DNA of 44,593 nucleotides, from the NCBI RefSeq assembly GCF_019192735.1, contig NZ_JAHTKP010000062.1:1-44593 (forward strand), read 5' to 3'. The DNA comes from Kitasatospora aureofaciens. GTDB lineage: Bacteria; Actinomycetota; Actinomycetes; Streptomycetales; Streptomycetaceae. Made by a program: the position numbers and the translations under genes. Shown one piece after another: positions 16,662-25,756 of this stretch. Numbering within the stretch: the first letter of the stretch is position 1; every line of letters begins with the position of its first letter. The notes under the pieces were generated by a model. It ran no database searches, was not told where the DNA came from, and worked only from the letters and a program-made list of their open reading frames with translations.

Positions 16662-17585
16662 ATGTCGGGAGCATCAGCACAGATCACCGTCCCCACATGG
16701 CTGACACGGAGTGTCGGCGCATCCGAGGGCGCGGCAGCCCAGCAGTGGCTGGCCGACCTGCCCACGCAGGTGGCCGGTTACCTGGAGCGCTGGAACCTCA
16801 CCCTGGAGCGCGTCCTCGATCCGGGCGGCAGCCTGAGCCTGATCGCCTACGTCCACCGCGACGACCTCTCCCCCGCCGTCCTCAAGGCCGGCCTGGTCAC
16901 CCCGGAGACGGCCGCGGAGCACGCCGCACTTTCGCACTGGGCCGGCCGCGGCGCCGTCCTTCTCCTGGACGCCGTCCCCGCCGAGGGAGTCCTGCTGCTG
17001 GAGCGCCTGCACGGCGACATCCCCCTGCGGTCACTCGCCGAGGCGAAGGCGATGCTGGAGGCGACCAGCCTGCTGCACCGGCTCTGGGGGGCTCTGCCCG
17101 AGGGGCACCCGTTCCCCACCCTCGCCGACCGGATCACCGAAACCTCCGACCACCTGCGCGAGCGCCGCACCCTCCCCGGTGCGAAAGAGGCCGGGCCGCT
17201 GGTCACCGAGGCCCTGGAGACCGCCGAAGGCCTGGCGGCCTCCGCCTCCGAGACCTACCTGCTGCACGGCGACTTCCACCACGGCAACGTGCTCGCCGCC
17301 GACCGCGCCCCCTGGCTGGCGATCGACCCGCGTCCCCTCGCCGGCGAGCGGGCCTTCGACCTGGCCCGGCTGGTGCTCGACCGGGCGGACACCCTGGTCG
17401 GCTCCCCGGGCGTGCCCGCAGCCGTCCGCCGACGGATCCAGCAGCTCTCCGACGCACTGGAGGTGGACCGGGACCGCCTCCGCGGCTGGACCCTGTTCCG
17501 CGCCGTCGACCTGGCCCTGCGCGCCCTGGCCGCCGGCCGCCGGGAGGACGCCGAGCTCTACCTGGAGTTCGCCGGAGCCGTCTAG
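16662..17585 (+). CDS. Aminoglycoside 6-phosphotransferase / hydroxyurea phosphotransferase family kinase (APH(6)-like)
   Basis: A 307-residue small-molecule kinase of the family that includes streptomycin 6-kinases and hydroxyurea phosphotransferases. The catalytic loop YLLHGDFHHGNVL has the conserved HGDxHxxN, and the metal-binding motif appears as AIDPRPLAGERAFDLAR (family form AIDPKxLxGDxAFD). The N-terminal lobe has LSLIAYVHR and VLKAGLVTPE. GGAAGG precedes the ATG by five bases. Chromosomal copies like this are widespread in streptomycetes without a nearby aminoglycoside cluster, so resistance is possible but not shown; the substrate is unknown. It ends 22 bases from the convergent GNAT gene. 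Confidence 0.88.
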   Translation: MSGASAQITVPTWLTRSVGASEGAAAQQWLADLPTQVAGYLERWNLTLERVLDPGGSLSLIAYVHRDDLSPAVLKAGLVTPETAAEHAALSHWAGRGAVLLLDAVPAEGVLLLERLHGDIPLRSLAEAKAMLEATSLLHRLWGALPEGHPFPTLADRITETSDHLRERRTLPGAKEAGPLVTEALETAEGLAASASETYLLHGDFHHGNVLAADRAPWLAIDPRPLAGERAFDLARLVLDRADTLVGSPGVPAAVRRRIQQLSDALEVDRDRLRGWTLFRAVDLALRALAAGRREDAELYLEFAGAV

Positions 17586-17607
17586 CCAGGCCCCGTCCAA
17601 GCCCCGC

Positions 17608-18165
17608 CTACGCCTCCGCCACACGAGGCTCCCGCAGCGGAAGCCGAGCCCCCATCACCGCGTAAAGCCGGTCCGTGGCGGGGAACCGCACCGCACGGGC
17701 GAGGTCCTGGTAACCGAGGGAGCGGTAGAGCCGCCGGGCAGGCGTCTCGGCGTCGATCGCGGAGAGGATGCTGCGGTCGAGGCCCGAGCGCTCGCAGAGC
17801 GTACGGATCAGCCGGGAGCCGATGCCCTGGCCCTGGTACTCGGGCAGCACGTGCAGCTCGGTGATGGCGAACACCCCGTCCAGCCAGTCCCCGTACCCCC
17901 GGGACACCAGATAGGGCTCGATGACGGTGCTCCACCAGTGCTCGCGCCGGTTGGGCATGCCGTAGCCGAAGCCGACCAGCCGACCGCCGCTCATCGCACC
18001 GAGGGCGATCACCCCGGGCTGCTGGGCGTGCCGCCCGACGATGTGCAGCCGGACCGCGACCTCCTCGGGCGTCAGCCCGAACGCCACCGCCTGGACATCG
18101 AGCGCCTGCGGCGCCCAGGCCGCAAGGTCGATGGCCTCGATCGTCACCCCGGTCAGCTGATCCAT
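17608..18165 (-). CDS. GNAT family N-acetyltransferase
   Basis: A 185-residue protein from the ATG at 18165. An upstream in-frame extension to 18240 lacks family-like sequence and is not used. The acetyl-CoA binding motif A is ITELHVLPEYQGQGIGSRLIRTL, matching Q/RxxGxG/A, and motif B is seen in ARRLYRSLGYQDL. The N-terminal half resembles a substrate-binding lobe with GGRLVGFGYG. The target molecule cannot be told. The ribosome site before the ATG is weak (GGGG). Confidence 0.85.
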   Translation of the reverse strand: MDQLTGVTIEAIDLAAWAPQALDVQAVAFGLTPEEVAVRLHIVGRHAQQPGVIALGAMSGGRLVGFGYGMPNRREHWWSTVIEPYLVSRGYGDWLDGVFAITELHVLPEYQGQGIGSRLIRTLCERSGLDRSILSAIDAETPARRLYRSLGYQDLARAVRFPATDRLYAVMGARLPLREPRVAEA

Positions 18166-18267
18166 GCCCCGGACGTTACTACCCGGGGCCACCGACTGCG
18201 GGCGGAGATCGAAACCGACCACGGCGAGAGAGCCGACCACAACGACAGAACGGTCAGAACAGCACGG

Positions 18268-19161
18268 TCAGAACAGAACACTCATGAACGCGCCGACCTC
18301 ACAGAAGCCGACCCGACGGTACGCGGCCCGCGCCCGGAGGTTGAAGTCGTTGACGTAGAGCGAGACCACCGGCGCGACCTCCCGCAGCGCGATGTCGAGA
18401 ACAGCCGCCATCCCGGTCTCGGAAAGCCCCTGCCCCCGGTGCTCGGGCGCGACCCAGACCCCCTGGATCTGGCACGCCCCCTCGGTGACGGCCCCGATCT
18501 CGGCCTTGAACACCACCTGGCCGTCGCCCCCGAAGCGCGCGAACGACCGTCCGGTGGAGACGAGTTCGGCCACCCGGGCCTGATAGAGGAGACCGCCGTC
18601 ACCCGCCAGCGGCGAGACCCCGACCTCCTCGGTGAACATCGCCACGCAGGCGGGCATCAACGCCTCGACCTCGTACCGCCGCACCCGCCGGACCAGCGGA
18701 TCGGGCGCGATCTCCGCCGAGGGCGCCCTGGTGGCCAACAGCGGCTGATGGGCGCGGACTTCCCGGGCCGGTCCCCAACTCCGTTCCAGGAGCGCCCAGA
18801 AGGCGGAGGTGGGCCCGGCCGGCCCGACGATCGAGGAGCAGCGGCGCCCCTGCCGTCGGGCGCGTTCGGCGAAGGCGGCGACGGCCTCCGCTCCGGCGTT
18901 GACCAGGACCAGGTTGGCGCCGGCGTAGCAGAGCGCGTCGAGGACGCCGTCCTCGTCGTACCAGCCCCACAACTCGCCGCCGAGCCGCCAGGGGTCGAGG
19001 CCGACCGACTCGACGCGGGTGGCGACGAAGGCGTTGGCGACCGGGTCCCGGTGGAGGATCTCCAGGACGTCGGCGAGGTCGGGGGGCTCCAGCACGCGGG
19101 TGGTGGCCAGGGCGCGGGCGGCCTGGAAAGAGCTGGGGAGCATCACACCTCGATCGAGCAT
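18268..19161 (-). CDS. GNAT family N-acetyltransferase with DUF4081 domain
   Basis: A 297-residue two-domain protein. The N-terminal half (about 20-140) fits DUF4081, with NAFVATRVESVGLDPWRLGGELWGW. The C-terminal half is a GNAT fold with GVWVAPEHRGQGLSETGMAAVL (acetyl-CoA motif QxxGxS-type) and LYVNDFNLRARAAYRRVGFCEVG. This pair of domains is conserved next to ispG in streptomycetes, but its substrate is unknown. ATG at 19161 and ATG at 19143 are both possible starts; GAGGT sits suitably before either. An imperfect repeat (ACGGTCAGAACAG) lies at the stop codon. Confidence 0.88.
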   Translation of the reverse strand: MLDRGVMLPSSFQAARALATTRVLEPPDLADVLEILHRDPVANAFVATRVESVGLDPWRLGGELWGWYDEDGVLDALCYAGANLVLVNAGAEAVAAFAERARRQGRRCSSIVGPAGPTSAFWALLERSWGPAREVRAHQPLLATRAPSAEIAPDPLVRRVRRYEVEALMPACVAMFTEEVGVSPLAGDGGLLYQARVAELVSTGRSFARFGGDGQVVFKAEIGAVTEGACQIQGVWVAPEHRGQGLSETGMAAVLDIALREVAPVVSLYVNDFNLRARAAYRRVGFCEVGAFMSVLF

Positions 19162-19227
19162 CGAGACAGCACCTCACTGAGACGACTCTGGCCGCACCCT
19201 ACTCCGTGGCCCCACCCGGCTACGGCC

Positions 19228-19257
19228 GCGGGGCCGTCCGCGAACGGACGGCCCCGC
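19228..19257 (-). terminator. Terminator downstream of ispG
   Basis: A perfect 13-bp stem (GCGGGGCCGTCCG at 19228-19240, complement at 19245-19257) with a CGAA tetraloop lies 48 bases past the ispG stop codon. It separates ispG from the acetyltransferase gene. Confidence 0.85.
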
Positions 19258-19305
19258 TTCCGGAAAGACGACGCGCGGCGACTCCGCGCGGGAACTACGA
19301 GGCGG

Positions 19306-20466
<1,161 letters not shown>

Positions 20467-20523
20467 GTGCGCAGGGTTCCCCGGGGTTGAGGTGTGGTCG
20501 ACCGCCCGGCCGATGAGACGGCC

Positions 20524-20558
20524 GAGGCCGGGCGCGCAACAATCGCGCACCCGGCCTC
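20524..20558 (-). terminator. Hairpin between the site-2 protease gene and ispG
   Basis: GAGGCCGGG (20524-20532) pairs with CCCGGCCTC (20550-20558), and an inner CGCG pair encloses CAACAAT. It lies 52 bases past the protease stop codon. It may end or weaken transcription from dxr before ispG. Confidence 0.65.
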
Positions 20559-20609
20559 CACGGTACGGCACGGGGATGCAGCCCAGCACACCCGCTGTAC
20601 CCGAACGCC

Positions 20610-21914
20610 CTAACTGATCTTGACCGGGTTCACCAGGTCGGCAACCAGGACGAGCAGGGTGAAGCCGATGAAGATGCTGGCCACGACGTACGCCAGGGGC
20701 ATGAGCCGGGCGACGTCGAACGGGCCCGGGTCGGGCCGGTTGAACAGCTGTGCGAAGCGGCGGCGGATCGACTCCCAGACGGCTCCCGCAACGTGGCCGC
20801 CGTCCAGCGGGAGCAGCGGGAGCATGTTGAACAGGAAGAGCGACAGGTTGATGCCGGCCAGCAGGTTCACGAAGAACGCGATCCGCTGGGTGCCCGGGAT
20901 GTCGAGCGAGAAGACCTCGCCGCTCACCCGGGCCGCACCGACCATGCCGATCGGCGAGTCCGGGTCGCGCGGGGCGTCGCCCACGACGGCGTTCCAGAGC
21001 CCGGGGATCTTGCCGGGCAGGGCGATCAGCGACTTCACGCCGTTCTCCGCCATGCCGTACATCCGGTCGAGGGATTGCCCGAACCCCAGCTGGACGACAC
21101 CACTCGCCGGGGTGAACCCGAGGAACCCGGCCTGGACGGTCTGGCCCTTGAGCGGAATGCCGTTCCCGTCGTACTTCTGGACGTCGTTGACCGCAATGGT
21201 CGGATTGAGGGTGAGCTGCTGCCCGCCCCGCTCGACCACGATCGGCACGGTCTTGCCGGCCGACTTGCGGATGTCCGCCTGGAGCTGGTCGTAGGTGCTG
21301 ATCCGGTCGCCGTCGAAGGAGAGGATCTTGTCCCCGGCCTTCAGCTCCGCCTTGGCGGCCGGGGTCTGCGGGGCGTCCGCCGGGCAGTTGTCGGTGGGCT
21401 GACCCGCCTTGACGATGCACTGGGCGACGGTGCTGACCGTCGGCACGTTCATGGAGACGCCGAAGCCCATCATGACCGTCAGGAAGAGCCCGAACGCCAG
21501 GATCAGGTTCATGAACGGCCCGGCGAACATGACGATGACACGCTTCCACGGCTTGCGCGTGTAGAAGAGCCGGTGCTCGTCACCCTCCTGGAGCTCCTCG
21601 TAGGAGGCCTCCCGGGCGTCCTCGATCATGGTCCGCCAGGGCGAGCTGCTGCGCTTGGTGATCCGGCCGTCCTCGCCCGGCGGGAACATCCCGATCATCC
21701 GGATGTACCCGCCGAACGGAATGGCCTTGATGCCGTACTCGGTCTCGCCCTTCTGGCGCGACCACAGGGTCGGGCCGAAGCCGACCATGTACTGCGGCAC
21801 CCGGATGCCGAAGAGCTTGGCCGTGGAGAGGTGGCCGAGTTCGTGCCAGGCGATCGAGATGAGCAGCCCGAGCACGAAGACCAGGATGCCGACCACCGTC
21901 AAAACCGTTGCCAC
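20610..21914 (-). CDS. Membrane-embedded site-2 zinc metalloprotease (M50, RseP/Rip1-like)
   Basis: A 434-residue intramembrane protease that cleaves membrane-bound anti-sigma factors or other transmembrane substrates. The zinc-binding motif HELGH is at 24-28 in the first transmembrane segment, and the third ligand lies in LLPLDGGH (Asp371) in a C-terminal segment. A PDZ domain occupies about 180-250 (AELKAGDKILSFDG). Hydrophobic segments are visible at about 5-25, 130-155, 345-370 and 405-430. The GTG start at 21914 has GGAGG seven bases upstream. It is 58 bases downstream of dxr. The gene order dxr, protease, ispG is conserved in actinobacteria; the mycobacterial counterpart is Rip1. Confidence 0.94.
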   Translation of the reverse strand: MATVLTVVGILVFVLGLLISIAWHELGHLSTAKLFGIRVPQYMVGFGPTLWSRQKGETEYGIKAIPFGGYIRMIGMFPPGEDGRITKRSSSPWRTMIEDAREASYEELQEGDEHRLFYTRKPWKRVIVMFAGPFMNLILAFGLFLTVMMGFGVSMNVPTVSTVAQCIVKAGQPTDNCPADAPQTPAAKAELKAGDKILSFDGDRISTYDQLQADIRKSAGKTVPIVVERGGQQLTLNPTIAVNDVQKYDGNGIPLKGQTVQAGFLGFTPASGVVQLGFGQSLDRMYGMAENGVKSLIALPGKIPGLWNAVVGDAPRDPDSPIGMVGAARVSGEVFSLDIPGTQRIAFFVNLLAGINLSLFLFNMLPLLPLDGGHVAGAVWESIRRRFAQLFNRPDPGPFDVARLMPLAYVVASIFIGFTLLVLVADLVNPVKIS

Positions 21915-21972
21915 CGTTGGTCCTCCGTCATGCCGCTCCGCTCATCGTCTCGTCCTACTGTGACCGGGGCCG

Positions 21973-23202
21973 TCAGCCGGCCGCCAGCTCGCGGGCCCGG
22001 GCGCGGGCCCAGTCCTCCGCGTGCAGGACGTCCTCGACGGTCAGGGAAGTTCCCGCCACTGGCGTGCCGTGCTCGGCCACGACCTTGGCAACAGTGTCCA
22101 CGATTCCCGTGAAAGCGAGGCGGCCCTTCAGGAATGCCTCCACGCACTCCTCGTTGGCCGCGTTGAACACCGCCGGGACGGTGCCGCCCAGCGAGCCCAC
22201 CTCGCGGGCCAGCTCGACCGCCGGGAAGGCCTCGTTGTCCAGCGGGAAGAACTCCCAGGTGGCGGCCTTCGTCCAGTCGCAACCGGGGGCGGCGTCCGGC
22301 ACCCGGTCCGGCCAGCCCAGACCCAGCGCGATCGGCATCCGCATGTCCGGCGGGCTCGCCTGCGCCAGCGTCGAACCGTCGGCGAACTCCACCATCGAGT
22401 GCACCGCCGACTGCGGATGGACCACGACCTCGATCCGGTCGAACGGGACGTCGTACAGCAGGTGCGCCTCGATCACCTCCAGGCCCTTGTTGACCAGGGT
22501 GGCCGAGTTGATCGTGACGACCGGGCCCATCGCCCAGGTCGGGTGCGCGAGCGCGTCCTGGGGGGTCACCCCGGCCAGCTGCTCACGGGTCCGGGTACGG
22601 AACGGCCCGCCGCTCGCCGTCACCACCAGCTTGCGGACCTCGGCCCGGGTGCCGCCGGCCAGCGCCTGGAACAGCGCGGCGTGCTCGGAGTCCACCGGCA
22701 CGATCTGCCCCGGCTGCGCCACGGCCTTCACCAGCGGGCCGCCGACGATCAGCGACTCCTTGTTGGCCAGCACCAGCACCCGGCCCGCCCGCAGCGCGGC
22801 CAGCGTCGGCCGCAGCCCGATCGACCCGGTGATGCCGTTCAGCACCGAGTGGCACTCCATGGCCGCCAGCTCGGTCGCCGCGTCCGGGCCGGCCAGCACG
22901 GCCGGCAGCGGACGGCCCGCCGCCTTCGCCGCCAGCGCCTCGCGCAGCGCCGGCTCGGCCGTCGGATCGGCCACCGCCACCGTGTGCACGCCCAGCTGCA
23001 GCGCCTGCTCGGCGAGCAGCTCCACCCGGCCGCCGGCCGCCGACAGGGCGACCACCCGGAAGCGGTCCGGGTTGCGGAGCACCACGTCGATGGCCTGGGT
23101 GCCGATCGACCCGGTGGAACCGAGGATCACCAGCTCCCGGGGGCCGGACGGATCCTGCACGGTGGGCGTGAAACGCAGCTGCGGGTGGGCGAGCGAAGTC
23201 AT
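21973..23202 (-). CDS. dxr: 1-deoxy-D-xylulose-5-phosphate reductoisomerase
   Basis: Dxr converts DXP to MEP using NADPH, the first committed MEP pathway step. The ATG at 23202 gives 409 residues. The NADPH-binding GSTGSIG motif is at 28-34. NKESLIVGG, VDSEHAALFQAL (metal-binding region), the catalytic-loop neighbourhood ASGGPFR, and VNKGLEVIEAHLL are all intact. The frame is open further upstream through the 15-bp repeat array, but this region has no family similarity. The gene is read away from the NAD(P)-binding gene, so the gap with the repeats must contain both promoters. Confidence 0.97.
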   Translation of the reverse strand: MTSLAHPQLRFTPTVQDPSGPRELVILGSTGSIGTQAIDVVLRNPDRFRVVALSAAGGRVELLAEQALQLGVHTVAVADPTAEPALREALAAKAAGRPLPAVLAGPDAATELAAMECHSVLNGITGSIGLRPTLAALRAGRVLVLANKESLIVGGPLVKAVAQPGQIVPVDSEHAALFQALAGGTRAEVRKLVVTASGGPFRTRTREQLAGVTPQDALAHPTWAMGPVVTINSATLVNKGLEVIEAHLLYDVPFDRIEVVVHPQSAVHSMVEFADGSTLAQASPPDMRMPIALGLGWPDRVPDAAPGCDWTKAATWEFFPLDNEAFPAVELAREVGSLGGTVPAVFNAANEECVEAFLKGRLAFTGIVDTVAKVVAEHGTPVAGTSLTVEDVLHAEDWARARARELAAG

Positions 23203-23256
23203 GCGCCCATTGTGTCCTGCCCGGGGACCTCCTCGTGCCCGGCTCGGCACTCCCGT

Positions 23257-23350
23257 ATGACGCCCCTCCTCAGAACGCCCCTCGGCATGACGCCACTCCG
23301 CATGACGCCCCTCCTCATGACGCCACTCCGCATGACGCCACTCCGCATGA
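23257..23350. repeat. 15-bp tandem array with an ATG in most units
   Basis: Six complete 15-bp units (23257, 23272, 23287, 23302, 23317, 23332) and a partial seventh read ATGACGCCCCTCCTC or ATGACGCCACTCCGC, with one unit beginning AGAACG. The array lies in the divergent promoter region of dxr and the NAD(P)-binding gene. All ATGs are in frame with the latter. On the minus strand half of the units contain GAGGAGG. Confidence 0.9.
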
Positions 23351-23382
23351 CGCCACCGCGCGCCGCGGCTACCGTCGGAGCC

Positions 23383-24051
23383 ATGCGTACCGTCATCGCC
23401 GGGGGCCACGGACAGATCGCGCTGAAACTCGAACGGCTGCTCGCCGAACGCGGCGACCGCCCCGCCGGGATCATCCGCCGCCCCGAACAGGCCCAGGACC
23501 TCGTGGACGCGGGCGCCGAGCCGCTGCTGATCGACCTGGAATCCGCCACCGCCGCAGAACTCGCCCCGCTGCTCACCGGCGCCGACGCCGTGGTCTTCGC
23601 CGCCGGCGCCGGACCGGGCAGCGGCGCCGCCCGCAAGAACACCGTCGACCGCGACGCCGCCGTGCTGCTCGCCGACGCCGCCGAACTCGCCGGCGTCCGC
23701 CGCTACCTGATGGTCTCCTCGATGGGCGCCGACGCCGACGCCCACTACCCCGCCGACGACGTCTTCGAGACCTACCTGCGGGCCAAGGGCGCCGCCGACG
23801 ACGCCGTCCGGGCCCGCACCGCGCTCGACTGGACGGTGCTGCGCCCAGGGCGGCTCACCGACGGCCCCGGCACCGGCCTGGTCCGGCTCGCCGCCAAGGT
23901 CGGGCGCGGCGCCGTGGACCGGGCCGATGTGGCCGCCGTCCTGGCCGCCCTGCTGCGCGAGCCGGGCACCGCCGGGCAGACCCTTGAGCTGGTCGCGGGG
24001 AACGCCACGGTCGAGGAGGCCGTCGCCGTCGCCGCCGGGCACAACGGCTGA
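23383..24051 (+). CDS. NAD(P)-binding, atypical short-chain dehydrogenase-like protein
   Basis: A 222-residue Rossmann-fold protein related to NAD(P)H-binding epimerase-like proteins (NAD(P)-binding_10 type). The dinucleotide-binding motif is VIAGGHGQIALKLERLL at the N-terminus. VVFAAGAGPGSGAARKNTVDRDAA, YLMVSSMGAD, and TVLRPGRLTDGPGTG follow the order seen in this family. The canonical YxxxK is not clear (YLRAKGAAD), so it may be a sensor or a reductase of unknown substrate. The start at ATG 23383 fits the family, although GGAG is only two bases away; seven in-frame ATGs upstream in the repeat array could add up to 42 residues. Confidence 0.83.
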   Translation: MRTVIAGGHGQIALKLERLLAERGDRPAGIIRRPEQAQDLVDAGAEPLLIDLESATAAELAPLLTGADAVVFAAGAGPGSGAARKNTVDRDAAVLLADAAELAGVRRYLMVSSMGADADAHYPADDVFETYLRAKGAADDAVRARTALDWTVLRPGRLTDGPGTGLVRLAAKVGRGAVDRADVAAVLAALLREPGTAGQTLELVAGNATVEEAVAVAAGHNG

Positions 24052-24076
24052 CCCGGACCCGGCCCCGGGAGCGCGC

Positions 24077-24107
24077 GGAGGGCCCGGTTCGGCGAACCGG
24101 GCCCTCC
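24077..24107. terminator. Bidirectional terminator between two convergent genes
   Basis: A perfect 14-bp stem (GGAGGGCCCGGTTC at 24077-24090, complement at 24094-24107) with a 3-base loop is placed 25 bases after the NAD(P)-binding gene and 23 bases from the end of the aldehyde dehydrogenase gene. Confidence 0.85.
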
Positions 24108-24130
24108 GTACGACGTGGATCAGGCGTGGA

Positions 24131-25573
24131 TCAGAGGTCCAGGCCGGTGAGGACCATGACCTTCTCGACGGTGTAGTCGCCCATCGCGTACTTGACGCCC
24201 TCGCGGCCGACGCCCGAGTCCTTGACGCCGCCGTACGGCATCTGGTCGGCGCGGTAGGACGGCGCGTCGCCGATGATCACACCGCCGACCTCCAGCTCCC
24301 GGTGTGCGCGGAAGGCGGTCTGCAGGTCGTGCGTGAACACGCCCGCCTGGAGACCGAACGGCGAGTCGTTGACGGCCGCGAACGCCTCGTCCGTGCCGTC
24401 CACCCGGTGCAGCGACAGGACCGGGCCGAACGCCTCGGCCTTGGCCAGGATCGCGTCGGCCGGCAGCTCGGCCAGCACGGTCGGGGCGTAGGTCGCGCCC
24501 TCGCGGGTACCGCCGGCCAGCACCTTGGCGCCCTTGGCGACCGCGTCGTCCACCCAGGACTCCACGCGCTTCGCGGCGTTCTCGTCCACCAGCGGGCCGA
24601 CGTCCGTCGCGTCGTCGTTCGGGTCGCCGGTGACCTGGGCCTTCACCTTGGCGACGACCTTCTCCACCAGCGCGTCGTACACCGACGCGTCGGCGATCAC
24701 CCGCTGCACCGAGATGCAGGACTGGCCGCCCTGGTAGTTGGCGAACATCGCGATCCGGGTGGCCGCCCAGTCCAGGTCGGCGTCCGAGGACCAGTCGGCG
24801 AGCACCACGGCCGCGGCGTTGCCGCCCAGCTCAAGGGTGCAGTGCTTGCGCGGCACCGAGTCCATGATCTGGTAGCCGACCTTGTCCGAACCGGTGAAGG
24901 AGATCACCGGCAGGCGCTTGTCCTGGACCAGCGCCGGCATCCGGTCGTTCGGCACCGGCAGGATGCTCCACGAACCGGCCGGCAGCTCGGTCTCGGCCAG
25001 GATCTCGCCCAGCACCATCGCCGACAGCGGGGTCGCCGGGGCCGGCTTGAGGATGATCGGGGCGCCGACCGCGATCGCCGGGGCGACCTTGTGGGCGACC
25101 AGGTTCAGCGGGAAGTTGAACGGGGCGATGCCCAGCACCACGCCGCGCGGGAAGCGGCGCACCACCGCGAAACGGCCCACGCCGCCCGGGTCGGTGTCCA
25201 GCCGCATCGTCTCGCCATTGGTACGGCGCGCCTCCTCGGCGGCCCAGCGGAAGACGGAGACGGCCCGGCCCACCTCACCGCGGGCCCACTTGATCGGCTT
25301 GCCGTTCTCGGCGGTGATCAGCTGGGCGATCTCCTCGGTGCGCTCGGCCAGGCGCTTGGCCACATGGTCCAGCGCGGCGGCGCGCACGTGCGCCGGGGTC
25401 GCGGCGAACACCGGCAGCGCGGCGACGGCGGCGTCCAGCGCCTCCTCGACCTGGGCCTCGGTCGGGATGCTCACCTTGCCGACCAGACGGCCGTCCCAGC
25501 TGTTGTGCACCTCGAAGTCGGCGTCGCCGCTCGCCCGGCGGCCGGCGAGCCAGAAATCGTACGTGGTGGTCAC
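24131..25573 (-). CDS. Aldehyde dehydrogenase (probably semialdehyde-oxidising, GABA/polyamine catabolism)
   Basis: A 480-residue NAD(P)-dependent aldehyde dehydrogenase. Catalytic Cys286 lies in QGGQSCISVQ, the general base Glu248 in LELGGNAAAV, Asn153 in PFNFPLN and Lys176 in ILKPAPATP; FTGSDKVG is the cofactor-binding segment. The start is GTG 25573 with a GAGGGAAGGG purine stretch before it; a longer frame to 25693 is rejected because it lacks family sequence. The gene lies downstream of a PucR regulator and near gabT. A role in oxidising succinic semialdehyde or a related aldehyde is therefore likely but inferred from context. A palindrome precedes the gene. Confidence 0.92.
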   Translation of the reverse strand: MTTTYDFWLAGRRASGDADFEVHNSWDGRLVGKVSIPTEAQVEEALDAAVAALPVFAATPAHVRAAALDHVAKRLAERTEEIAQLITAENGKPIKWARGEVGRAVSVFRWAAEEARRTNGETMRLDTDPGGVGRFAVVRRFPRGVVLGIAPFNFPLNLVAHKVAPAIAVGAPIILKPAPATPLSAMVLGEILAETELPAGSWSILPVPNDRMPALVQDKRLPVISFTGSDKVGYQIMDSVPRKHCTLELGGNAAAVVLADWSSDADLDWAATRIAMFANYQGGQSCISVQRVIADASVYDALVEKVVAKVKAQVTGDPNDDATDVGPLVDENAAKRVESWVDDAVAKGAKVLAGGTREGATYAPTVLAELPADAILAKAEAFGPVLSLHRVDGTDEAFAAVNDSPFGLQAGVFTHDLQTAFRAHRELEVGGVIIGDAPSYRADQMPYGGVKDSGVGREGVKYAMGDYTVEKVMVLTGLDL

Positions 25574-25604
25574 CGTGGTACCGGCCCTTCCCTCGTCGTC
25601 GTCC

Positions 25605-25622
25605 GGCCCACGAACGTGGGCC
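25605..25622. promoter_or_regulatory. Palindromic operator candidate upstream of the aldehyde dehydrogenase gene
   Basis: GGCCCACG-AA-CGTGGGCC is a perfect 8-2-8 palindrome, 31 bases before the GTG start. It could be an operator, perhaps for the neighbouring PucR protein, or an RNA hairpin. No second copy was seen upstream of gabT. Confidence 0.4.
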
Positions 25623-25756
25623 CGAACCCGAGGGTAGGTGCGGCGGCGCGCCGACCGGATTGGCCGCCGAGGAGCGTTCGGCCCCGGGGCCACTCCATCC
25701 CGTCCAGCCGGGCCCTGCTGCGCCTTGCTTTCCTGGCTGCTCCCCGCTGTTGCTCG

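Noticed and set aside
20467..21549. 361-codon upstream extension of the ispG frame
   Set aside because: It overlaps the protease gene in another frame and would give IspG twice its normal length; ATG 20466 matches the family start.
23257..23350. CRISPR-like array
   Set aside because: The units are contiguous 15-mers without spacers and there are no cas genes, so this is a simple tandem repeat.
23203..24042. 280-codon upstream extension of the dxr frame
   Set aside because: It runs through the tandem repeats and antisense to the NAD(P)-binding gene, with a repetitive RHAEW pattern that is only the repeat translated.
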